Positions 1 to 5,961 of a stretch of DNA of 6,162 nt are shown in pieces; position 1 is the stretch's first letter; every line of letters starts with the position of its first letter. The DNA is from an uncultured Lachnospiraceae bacterium. GTDB taxonomy: Bacteria > Bacillota > Clostridia > Lachnospirales > Lachnospiraceae. Both the position numbers and the translations under genes were made by a program. Where the stretch lies: NCBI GenBank assembly GCA_947651335.1, contig CANSYV010000095.1:1-6162 (forward strand). Reading direction: 5' to 3'. The notes under the pieces were generated by a model. It searched no databases. It had not been told where the DNA came from and worked only from the letters and a program-made list of their open reading frames with translations.

Positions 1-74
1 CGCAGATTAAGGGTCAGTATGGTATCGGATTATTTCTTGAAGAAATGATTGACAAAACCCGCCGCCGCCCATAA
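1..74 (+). CDS. C-terminal end of an unidentified upstream protein (partial)
   Basis: An open frame enters from the left edge (first full codon at base 3) and ends at TAA 72-74. It leaves 23 visible residues that finish in a basic tail, DKTRRRP. The neighbouring gene starts 47 bases later on the same strand. In Bacillus the gene before cysE is gltX, but this tail is too short to identify and does not look to me like GltX, IspF or YacL. The frame is supported only by absence of stops and by sensible position; the other two forward frames also have stops nearby (bases 8-10 and 46-48), so this one is the best candidate rather than a proven gene. No function is proposed. Confidence 0.5.
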   Translation, partial: QIKGQYGIGLFLEEMIDKTRRRP

Positions 75-77
75 ACT
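49..77 (+). promoter_or_regulatory. Putative sigma-A promoter for the cysE operon
   Basis: A perfect -35 hexamer TTGACA (49-54) is followed after exactly 17 bases by TAAACT (72-77), a 4 of 6 match to TATAAT. Transcription would start near base 84, giving a leader of about 38 bases before cysE. The site overlaps the 3' end and stop codon of the upstream gene. The leader is too short for a T-box or S-box, so control by tRNA-Cys antitermination is not visible here. The GC-rich spacer and imperfect -10 leave room for chance. Confidence 0.45.
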
Positions 78-121
78 AATGTAGGAAAGGTAAAATTTAT
101 TGCCGATTAAGGAGTAACTGC

Positions 122-820
122 ATGGGTTTTTGGAAACTTTTTAAGGAAGAATCCGCGGTGATAAAGGAGAGAGACCCGGCGATTAAGACCCCCTGGGAGG
201 TGCTTTTGTATCCCAGTTTCCGGGTTATGCTCCAGTACCGCCGCGCACATAAATTGTATCTGAAGAAGCATTACTTCCTGGCGCGGCTGATTTCCCAGCG
301 GGCGGCCAGGAAGACCGGGATTGAGATTCACCCGGGGGCCAGAATCGGGAAAGGGCTGTTCATTGACCACGGAAGCGGTGTGATCATTGGGGAGACGGCG
401 GTTATCGGGGATAATGTGACCCTGTATCAGGGCGTGACCCTGGGAGGCACGGGAAAGGAAACCGGAAAGCGGCACCCCACGCTGAAGGATAATGTGATGG
501 TGAGTGCAGGGGCGAAGATTCTGGGCTCTTTCACTGTGGGTGAGAATTCCAAGATAGGGGCCGGGGCGGTAGTTCTTCAGGAGGTGCCCCCCAACTGCAC
601 GGTGGTGGGCGTGCCCGGCAGGGTGGTCAAAAGGAATGAGTGCTGTGCGCCCCGCAAAGAGATGGATCAGGTACATATGCCAGATCCCATTAAAGAAGAT
701 ATTCAGATGCTGCAAAAAGAAAATAATGTTCTGCACAGCCGGCTGATGGACATGGAAAAGGAGCTGCGCTGGCTAAAGAGAAAGTTAAAAGGAGGAAAAA
801 CCGATCATGAAGGTATATAA
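122..820 (+). CDS. cysE: Serine O-acetyltransferase (CysE, short Gram-positive type)
   Basis: Cytoplasmic enzyme that transfers acetyl from acetyl-CoA to L-serine, giving O-acetylserine, the substrate of cysteine synthase. The 232 residues contain a short N-terminal helical part (about 1-65) and a left-handed beta-helix of hexapeptide repeats (about 66-170). Landmarks include IHPGARIGKG, the catalytic-type histidine H83 in IDHGSG, GETAVIG, LGGTGKETGKRHP, and IGAGAVVL followed by VPGRVV. E68 sits where Escherichia coli has catalytic D143, as in Bacillus-type enzymes. The long N-terminal domain of the enteric enzyme is missing, so a trimer is more likely than a hexamer. Residues 190-222 form a regular five-heptad coiled coil, and the chain ends in Gly-Ile. 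The start is fixed by AAGGAG at 109-114, 7 bases upstream. The 3' end overlaps cysS by 14 bases. Confidence 0.95.
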   Translation: MGFWKLFKEESAVIKERDPAIKTPWEVLLYPSFRVMLQYRRAHKLYLKKHYFLARLISQRAARKTGIEIHPGARIGKGLFIDHGSGVIIGETAVIGDNVTLYQGVTLGGTGKETGKRHPTLKDNVMVSAGAKILGSFTVGENSKIGAGAVVLQEVPPNCTVVGVPGRVVKRNECCAPRKEMDQVHMPDPIKEDIQMLQKENNVLHSRLMDMEKELRWLKRKLKGGKTDHEGI

Positions 821-2216
821 TACCTTGTCCGGGAGAAAGGAAACATTTGAGCCCATTGAGGAGAATAAGGTGAGGATGTATGTCTGCGGGCCTACTGTGT
901 ATAATCTGATTCATATCGGAAATGCCAGGCCCATGATTGTATTTGACACGGTGCGCAGATATCTGGAGTACCGGGGATATGAAGTGAATTACGTATCGAA
1001 TTTTACCGATGTGGATGATAAGATTATTGCCAAAGCCCTGGAGGAAGGGGTCAGTGCAGAGGAGATCTCCAAGCGTTATATGCTGGAGTGCAAAAAGGAC
1101 ATGGCGGACATGAATGTGAGGCCCGCTGTAACCCATCCCCTGGCAACCCAGGAGATTGACGGTATGATTGAGATGATTTCAAGCCTGATTGAGAAGGAAT
1201 TTGCCTATCCGGCGGCAGACGGCACTGTTTACTTCCGCGTGCGGAATTTCCCGGAATACGGGAAGCTGTCCCACAAGAACCTGGATGACCTTCAGTCAGG
1301 CTTTCGGGCTCTTCAGGTGTCCGGGGAGAATCAAAAAGAGGACCCTCTGGACTTTGTGCTGTGGAAGCCGAAGAAAGAGGGGGAACCTTCCTGGCCGTCT
1401 CCCTGGTGTGACGGCCGTCCGGGATGGCACATTGAGTGTTCCGTGATGGCGAAGAAATATCTGGGTGAGGAGATAGACATTCACGCAGGTGGGGAGGATC
1501 TGGTCTTTCCACATCATGAAAATGAGATTGCCCAGAGTGAATGCTGTAATGGAAAAACCTTTGCCCGGTACTGGATGCACAATGCCTTTTTGAACATTGA
1601 TAACAGGAAAATGTCCAAGTCTCTGGGGAATTTCTTTACCGTGCGGGAAGTGGGGGAAGAGTATGACCTGCAGGTTCTGCGGTTCTTCATGCTCAGCGCC
1701 CATTACCGCAGTCCCCTGAACTTCAGCAGAGACTTGATGGCCGCGGCAAAGAACGGGCTGGAGAGAATCCGCACAGCGGCTGAACATCTGCGCCAGAGAA
1801 AGGAACAGGGCACAAAGGGGCCCATGACACAAGAGGAGGAAACACTGGCAGGACAGGCCGGGGAATTTGTGGAGAAATTCCAGGAGGCCATGGATGATGA
1901 CTTTAACACAGCGGATGCCATTTCGGTGATCTTCGAGCTGGTGAAATTTGCCAACACCCATGTGACAGAAGACAGCACCTGCGCATTCGCGGAAAAACTG
2001 TATGGTGTCCTGGGACAGTTGTCTGATATTATGGGACTGGTTCTGGAGCAGGAGGAAGAACTGCTGGACGAGGAAATCGAGGAGCTGATTGCTCTAAGAC
2101 AATCTGCGAGAAAGGCGAAAGATTATCAGAAGGCAGATGAGATCCGCCAGACATTATTGGAAAAGGGCATTCTTCTGGAGGATACCCGCGAGGGGGTAAA
2201 ATGGAAGAAGGCTTAG
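807..2216 (+). CDS. cysS: Cysteine--tRNA ligase (CysRS)
   Basis: Class I aminoacyl-tRNA synthetase that activates cysteine with ATP and charges tRNA-Cys in the cytoplasm. At 469 residues it has full family length. Visible signatures are CGPTVYNLIHIGNARP, with the HIGN motif at 36-39, and the KMSKS loop at 268-272. The zinc ligands that select cysteine align with the E. coli set: C27, C211, H236 and E240, the last two within FPHHENE. A DALR-type helical region with AMDDDFNTADAI follows, and the C-terminal part (about 420-469) contains RKAKDYQKADEIR, typical of CysRS. The ATG at 807 lies inside the end of cysE and is preceded by AGGAGG at 790-795 with an 11-base spacer, so translation is probably coupled. 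Pairing with cysE puts cysteine synthesis and use under one transcript. All key residues are present; no truncation is seen. Confidence 0.98.
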   Translation: MKVYNTLSGRKETFEPIEENKVRMYVCGPTVYNLIHIGNARPMIVFDTVRRYLEYRGYEVNYVSNFTDVDDKIIAKALEEGVSAEEISKRYMLECKKDMADMNVRPAVTHPLATQEIDGMIEMISSLIEKEFAYPAADGTVYFRVRNFPEYGKLSHKNLDDLQSGFRALQVSGENQKEDPLDFVLWKPKKEGEPSWPSPWCDGRPGWHIECSVMAKKYLGEEIDIHAGGEDLVFPHHENEIAQSECCNGKTFARYWMHNAFLNIDNRKMSKSLGNFFTVREVGEEYDLQVLRFFMLSAHYRSPLNFSRDLMAAAKNGLERIRTAAEHLRQRKEQGTKGPMTQEEETLAGQAGEFVEKFQEAMDDDFNTADAISVIFELVKFANTHVTEDSTCAFAEKLYGVLGQLSDIMGLVLEQEEELLDEEIEELIALRQSARKAKDYQKADEIRQTLLEKGILLEDTREGVKWKKA

Positions 2217-2659
2217 ATTGGCTGGAACTGATTGCCCGGCAGTTTCATCTGGAAGAGGTGGATATGCGCACATACTCTCCCCTGACGCTGGCATACATTG
2301 GTGATGGGGTCTATGAACTGGTGGTCCGCACCATTCTGGTGAAGATGGGGAACTGTCCGGTGAATAAGCTGCACAGGCGGGCCAGCACACTGGTACGGGC
2401 CGGCGCCCAGTCGGATATGATCAAGGCTCTGATGCCTGAGCTCAGCCAGGAGGAGAGTAAAATCTATAAGCGGGGCCAGAATGCCCACAGTGCTACTATG
2501 GCCAAAAATGCCACTGCGGCGGATTACCGGCGGGCCACGGGCTTTGAAGCCCTTATGGGCTGGCTGTATCTGACCCGGCAGTGGGAGCGGATGCTGGAGC
2601 TGATTGGGACAGGGCTGGAGCGGACAGCCAAAGCCCCGGATGTTCCTTCAAAAAGATAA
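2201..2659 (+). CDS. mrnC: Mini-ribonuclease III (MrnC)
   Basis: Dimeric double-strand RNA endonuclease made of an RNase III catalytic domain without the RNA-binding domain; in Bacillus it trims the 5' and 3' ends of 23S rRNA precursor. The 152-residue product has the family's first catalytic motif, LAYIGDGVYEL, with metal-binding D35. It also has the conserved RGQNAHSATMAKN segment (91-103) and the second acidic motif TGFEALMGWLYL with E116. The ATG at 2201 overlaps the end of cysS by 16 bases and is preceded by AGGGGG at 2191-2196 with a 4-base spacer. A later in-frame ATG (codon 22, base 2264) would give a length nearer some homologues, so the first 21 residues are the least certain part. 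The last 10-15 residues look disordered. Confidence 0.93.
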   Translation: MEEGLDWLELIARQFHLEEVDMRTYSPLTLAYIGDGVYELVVRTILVKMGNCPVNKLHRRASTLVRAGAQSDMIKALMPELSQEESKIYKRGQNAHSATMAKNATAADYRRATGFEALMGWLYLTRQWERMLELIGTGLERTAKAPDVPSKR

Positions 2660-2674
2660 TAGGAGAGAGATCAA

Positions 2675-3418
2675 ATGGATAGTAACAGCCAGCAGATTGA
2701 GGGGCGCCATGCCGTGGCGGAGGCGCTGCGGGCCGGGCGTCCGGTGGATAAGCTCTATGTGTTAGACGGGTGTAAAGACGGCCCGGTATCGTCTATTGTG
2801 AAAGCGGCGAAGAAGGGGGATGCCCTGGTACAGTTCGTGTCCAGAGAACGGCTGGACCAGATGTCGGAGACCAAGAAACATCAGGGGGTCATTGCCCGCA
2901 TGGCGGCCTATGAATACGCCTCTGTGGAGGAGATTCTGGCGAAAGCCGAAGAACAGGGGGAACCGCCCTTCGTGTTCCTGCTGGACGGTGTGGAAGACCC
3001 GTATAATCTGGGGGCTGTTGTGCGGACAGCGGACCAGGTGGGGGCCCACGGGGTGATTATCCCCAAGAACCGGGCTGTGGGCCTGACGGCGTCGGCAGCC
3101 CGGGCATCTGCGGGGGCGCTGAACTACATCCCCGTAGCCCGGGTCACCAATCTGGCCAGAACCATAGAACAGCTGAAGAAGCAGGGAATCTGGTTTGTAT
3201 GCGCGGATATGGGCGGCCAGCCCATGTACCAGGTGGATATGAAAGGCCCTCTGGGACTGGTGGTGGGCGGCGAGGGGGAAGGGGTCTCCCGTTTGGTGAG
3301 AGAAGCGTGTGATTACACAGCGTCCATTCCCATGAAAGGGCATGTGGATTCTCTGAATGCTTCTGTGGCGGCAGGGGTGCTGGCCTATGAAGCATTCCGG
3401 CAGCGTATGGGAAACTAA
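2675..3418 (+). CDS. rlmB: 23S rRNA 2'-O-ribose methyltransferase, SpoU/TrmH family (RlmB)
   Basis: SAM-dependent methyltransferase with the deep trefoil knot of the SPOUT superfamily. The best match is RlmB, which methylates the ribose of a conserved P-loop guanosine of 23S rRNA (G2251 in E. coli). The 247 residues start with a SpoU substrate-binding domain (about 6-80, IEGRHAVAEALRAG). The catalytic domain follows, with motif 1 DGVEDPYNLGAVVRTAD (N111, R117), motif 2 LGLVVGGEGEGVSRL (E200-G203) and motif 3 IPMKGHVDSLNASVAAGV (S227, N229). AGGAG at 2661-2665 lies 9 bases before the ATG, and the gene follows mrnC after 15 bases, so it belongs to the same operon. Members of this family can also modify tRNA or confer thiostrepton resistance; the gene order favours RlmB. 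Exact target nucleotide is inferred. Confidence 0.92.
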   Translation: MDSNSQQIEGRHAVAEALRAGRPVDKLYVLDGCKDGPVSSIVKAAKKGDALVQFVSRERLDQMSETKKHQGVIARMAAYEYASVEEILAKAEEQGEPPFVFLLDGVEDPYNLGAVVRTADQVGAHGVIIPKNRAVGLTASAARASAGALNYIPVARVTNLARTIEQLKKQGIWFVCADMGGQPMYQVDMKGPLGLVVGGEGEGVSRLVREACDYTASIPMKGHVDSLNASVAAGVLAYEAFRQRMGN

Positions 3419-3439
3419 ACTTTACAGATGCTCTTTGGC

Positions 3440-3457
3440 GGCCCCGTCAGCGGGGCT
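3440..3457 (+). terminator. GC-rich hairpin after rlmB, possible weak terminator or attenuator
   Basis: GCCCCG (3441-3446) pairs with CGGGGC (3451-3456) across a 4-base TCAG loop, and a flanking G-T pair extends it. The sequence after it is TCTTGAG, without the U run of an efficient intrinsic terminator. It lies 21 bases past the rlmB stop and 18 bases before the ATG of the next gene. It may reduce rather than stop read-through, protect the operon's 3' end, or affect access to the next ribosome binding site. Confidence 0.4.
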
Positions 3458-3464
3458 CTTGAGT

Positions 3465-3469
3465 GGGAG
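3465..3469 (+). promoter_or_regulatory. Ribosome binding site that favours ATG 3475
   Basis: GGGAG lies 5 bases before the ATG at 3475. The alternative GTG start at 3463 overlaps this purine-rich site and has only pyrimidine-rich hairpin sequence before it, so it lacks a binding site of its own. A second in-frame ATG at 3496 has a weaker GGAAGGGAAG stretch upstream. Either ATG keeps a complete signal peptide. Confidence 0.5.
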
Positions 3470-3474
3470 ATTAT

Positions 3475-5850
3475 ATGGAAGGGAAGAATCAGATAATGAG
3501 TGGAAAAAGAGTGCGTTTTAGAAAAGCAGCCGCATGGTGGATGGCTGTATGCGTTTTTATGGCCTCAGCGGTTCCCGTGTATGCGGCGGAAGAAATTGCC
3601 GTGGAGGAGATTGCCGCCCAGGAGAGCGCTCTTTCAGAGGAGGATATACAGCAGAGTGCCCCTCTGGAAGAGTTGTTTCCGGATGTGGCATTCAGGGAAT
3701 ATATTGCCAGGGAGGCAGATACCGACCAGGATGGCTTTTTAAGCAGGCAGGAAGCAGAGCAGGTGACAGAGCTTTTGGTATCCGGTCTGGGAATCACGTC
3801 ACTGCAGGGGATTTCCAGTTTTCCCAATCTGCGGATTTTAGATTGTTCGGACAACTATATGGGCGCTTTGGATTTAAAGGGTCTGGAGCATCTCTATGCG
3901 TTTACCTGTGATAACAACCGGATTGTGCTGTCTGTGAATGAGGCGGGCCAGGTGGATTTTACCGGGGTGCAGGATATGGACTGCAGCCGGATTCTGGAAG
4001 TTTCCCAGGGAACATGGATAGGAGACGGGCTGCTCCAGCTTTCAGAAGATTTCCGGCAGGAAACCCTTTCCTATACATACAGCGCCGCGGAATCGGAAGA
4101 AGGAGTGGAGACCGGGGAATTCTGGAAAATAAAGATTGCCGTTGTGCTGGATTACGGCCCGGAGGCAGAAAGGCCAGATGCGGATGAAACAGCTGTTTCC
4201 GGCAATGGCCTGTCGGAGAACAGCACCAAAGAGGACGGGGAATCCCAGGGCGGCGCAGAACCGGCGGCAAAGAAGAACCAGCAGGCGGCCGGAAATAGGG
4301 ATGCAGTCAATGAGAGCGCCAGGGTCATGGCAAAGAAATCTTATCCGGCTAAAATAAAAAGCTGTAAGATTCTGGGGGATAAGTCCCGGGTGCAGGTGAA
4401 GGCGAAGGTTTCCCGTAAGGTAAAAAGTAAGGATTCTTACTATTATCTGTTTGCCCTGTCTCCCAAGAACAATAAACTGTCCAAGCCTGCGGCAAAAGTG
4501 AAGAAAACAAAAAATATTACCTTTACCGTGCCGCTGAATTACAATAAAGCAGGGAGCAGGCTCATGTGCAAGTTCCTTGTGGCTGTGAAATCCGGTAAAA
4601 AGTATACGGCAGTCAGCGGGGAGAAATATATTTCCAATCCGGAGAAAATGGCTTCCAGCAGCAGGGCGTTTACAAAAGGAAAATCGAAAAAGGGGCTGCA
4701 GTTTGGGGAAAGCCTGCCGGACGCTGTCAGTCTGGGGGTAAATTACTGTCTGTTTAACATAAATATCACGGAATTTACACAAAAGGGCGGCCAGCAGTTA
4801 AAATATAATTATAAAGGAAAGAATTATTATTTTAATCAGAGTGCTTTTGACCGGTGGGGGAGTCTTTTTTCCCAGCTTCAGAGCAATAAGATGAATTTAT
4901 CAGCAGAGTTTCTGCTTCCCTGGGAGGCGGGACAGACAGAGCTGATTCACCCGGCAGCCCGCAGGAAAACTTCGGCACACTATTACGCGTGGAATATCAG
5001 CACCAAGGCTGCCAGGGAAAAATACGAGGCCCTGTTCAGCTGTATCGCGGAACAGTTCGACGGCGGCCACGGACGGGGATATATCAACAACTATATTATC
5101 GGGAATGAAGTAAACGCCTATTCCGAGTGGCATTATACAGGTTCCACATCGCTGAAGACCAATGCCAATCTGTATGCGGATACCTATGAGCTTGTCTACA
5201 TGGCGGTCAAGAGTAAATGTAAAAATGCCAGGGTGAGCATCTGTCTCACACATACCTGGAATGTGTCCACTGCAGGCCAGTTCCACAGTTCCAGGTCATT
5301 CCTGGATCAATTTGCCGTCAGGCTGAAAGAGTATGGAAATACGGACTTCACCATCGCTTACCACGCGTACTCTCAGCCGCTGCTGCAGACGGAATTCTGG
5401 AAGAATTCGCCCCAGCAGGTGACCAACAGCGTGAATTCGCCGTTTATCACTATGAAAAATATTGAGTATCTCACAAAATATGTAAAGTCAAAGTATGGCT
5501 CCAAGACCAGGATTATGCTTACTGAGCAGGGCTTCAGTTCCCATGGAAGCGGAGGCGAGAAGAAGCAGGCCGCGGCTATTGCATACGCGTATTATAAGGC
5601 GGAATTCAACGATATGATTGACTGTATCATTTTCCGCTGTCAGGCTGACTCCCAGGCTGAGATCAACAGCGATAATCTGCACATGGGGCTGTGGACTGCG
5701 GGTATGGGGAAGAAGAAAGCCTCATACGATGTGTTTCAATATATGGACACCTCCAAGGGAGAGTCCTACACAAAATCCTGCAGGAAGCATCTGGGGATTA
5801 CGAAATGGTCTGTGCTGGTTCCCGGATATAAAGCGGGACGGTTTCGATAA
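3475..5850 (+). CDS. Secreted EF-hand/LRR protein with DUF5722-like putative glycosidase domain
   Basis: Numbering is from ATG 3475 (791 residues; GTG 3463 adds four, ATG 3496 removes seven). Residues 1-37 are a Sec signal peptide: basic KRVRFRK, a hydrophobic core and the site VYA/AEE. An acidic stretch leads to a canonical 12-residue EF-hand loop at 82-93 (D82, D84, D86, E93). A short leucine-rich segment (about 98-165) contains ITSLQGISSFPNLRILDCSDN. After a polar linker (about 228-285) comes a lysine-rich, beta-predicted region (289-390). The C-terminal region (about 405-776) resembles DUF5722 from memory. It has IIGNEVN (N544, E545), YHAY (H630) and LTEQG (E684), the acid/base, beta-6 histidine and nucleophile pattern of clan GH-A TIM-barrel glycosidases. 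No LPXTG motif, C-terminal anchor or lipobox is seen, so it is probably released or held non-covalently. The substrate is unknown. The enzyme role is inferred from motifs alone; domain order is well supported. Confidence 0.85.
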   Translation: MEGKNQIMSGKRVRFRKAAAWWMAVCVFMASAVPVYAAEEIAVEEIAAQESALSEEDIQQSAPLEELFPDVAFREYIAREADTDQDGFLSRQEAEQVTELLVSGLGITSLQGISSFPNLRILDCSDNYMGALDLKGLEHLYAFTCDNNRIVLSVNEAGQVDFTGVQDMDCSRILEVSQGTWIGDGLLQLSEDFRQETLSYTYSAAESEEGVETGEFWKIKIAVVLDYGPEAERPDADETAVSGNGLSENSTKEDGESQGGAEPAAKKNQQAAGNRDAVNESARVMAKKSYPAKIKSCKILGDKSRVQVKAKVSRKVKSKDSYYYLFALSPKNNKLSKPAAKVKKTKNITFTVPLNYNKAGSRLMCKFLVAVKSGKKYTAVSGEKYISNPEKMASSSRAFTKGKSKKGLQFGESLPDAVSLGVNYCLFNINITEFTQKGGQQLKYNYKGKNYYFNQSAFDRWGSLFSQLQSNKMNLSAEFLLPWEAGQTELIHPAARRKTSAHYYAWNISTKAAREKYEALFSCIAEQFDGGHGRGYINNYIIGNEVNAYSEWHYTGSTSLKTNANLYADTYELVYMAVKSKCKNARVSICLTHTWNVSTAGQFHSSRSFLDQFAVRLKEYGNTDFTIAYHAYSQPLLQTEFWKNSPQQVTNSVNSPFITMKNIEYLTKYVKSKYGSKTRIMLTEQGFSSHGSGGEKKQAAAIAYAYYKAEFNDMIDCIIFRCQADSQAEINSDNLHMGLWTAGMGKKKASYDVFQYMDTSKGESYTKSCRKHLGITKWSVLVPGYKAGRFR

Positions 5851-5861
5851 GAGCGGGTCTG

Positions 5862-5903
5862 AAAAAGCAGTGAGGAGGCTGATAAGCACTCACTGCTTTT
5901 TTT
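5862..5903 (+). terminator. Strong rho-independent terminator
   Basis: GCAGTGAG (5867-5874) pairs perfectly with CTCACTGC (5889-5896) around a 14-base loop. Five A:T pairs extend the stem to 13 base pairs, and the right arm runs into a seven-T tract (5897-5903). It starts 11 bases after the stop codon of the secreted-protein gene and insulates it from the next unit. The A-rich left arm could let it work in the reverse direction too, but no minus-strand gene converges here. Confidence 0.93.
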
Positions 5904-5923
5904 AGACTTTTTTCTGAAATTAT

Positions 5924-5953
5924 TTCCCAAACCTCCTTAGTATGTGGTATAAT
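5924..5953 (+). promoter_or_regulatory. Extended -10 sigma-A promoter for the GdpP-like gene
   Basis: A perfect TATAAT at 5948-5953 is preceded by TGG (5945-5947), giving the extended -10 motif TGnTATAAT. The best -35 is TTCCCA at 5924-5929 (4 of 6) with an 18-base spacer; a weak -35 is normal with an extended -10. Transcription would start at about 5959-5961, only one to three bases before the ATG at 5962, so the transcript would be leaderless or nearly so. The site follows the terminator directly, as expected for a new transcription unit. Confidence 0.75.
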
Positions 5954-5961
5954 GGAAAATC

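Noticed and set aside
91..96. TAAAAT as an alternative -10 for cysE
   Set aside because: The hexamer is good, but there is no -35-like sequence or extended -10 TG in front of it, so the pair at 49-77 is better.
1296..1961. Long open frame on the minus strand inside cysS (221 codons), with similar ones at 107-736 and 4042-4782
   Set aside because: They lie opposite strongly supported coding sequence, have compositions typical of antisense shadows (many His, Pro, Arg, Leu), no plausible ribosome binding sites and no recognisable domain.
3421..3426. TTTACA as a -35 box for the secreted-protein gene
   Set aside because: It matches 5 of 6 bases, but no -10-like hexamer lies 16-18 bases downstream; that position falls in the GC-rich hairpin.
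3463..3474. GTG start adding four residues to the secreted protein
   Set aside because: The GTG sits at the ribosome binding site of the ATG at 3475 and has no purine-rich site in front of it; the signal peptide is complete without the extra residues.
3535..3560. Possible lipoprotein signal around the Cys in MAVCVFMASA
   Set aside because: The Cys is inside the hydrophobic core, preceded by Met-Ala-Val rather than a lipobox, and a clear signal peptidase I site (VYA/AEE) lies further on.
5390..5442. Three GAATTC sites within about 50 bases, two as GAATTCGCC, resembling a short direct repeat
   Set aside because: They are in frame and two encode Asn-Ser-Pro in a coding loop; the repeat is only nine bases and the intervening sequence is unrelated, so no att site or mobile-element edge is supported.
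5931..5939. CCTCC-containing stretch upstream of the GdpP-like gene as an anti-Shine-Dalgarno regulatory element
   Set aside because: It lies upstream of the predicted transcription start, so it would not be in the mRNA of that gene, and it is after the terminator of the previous one.
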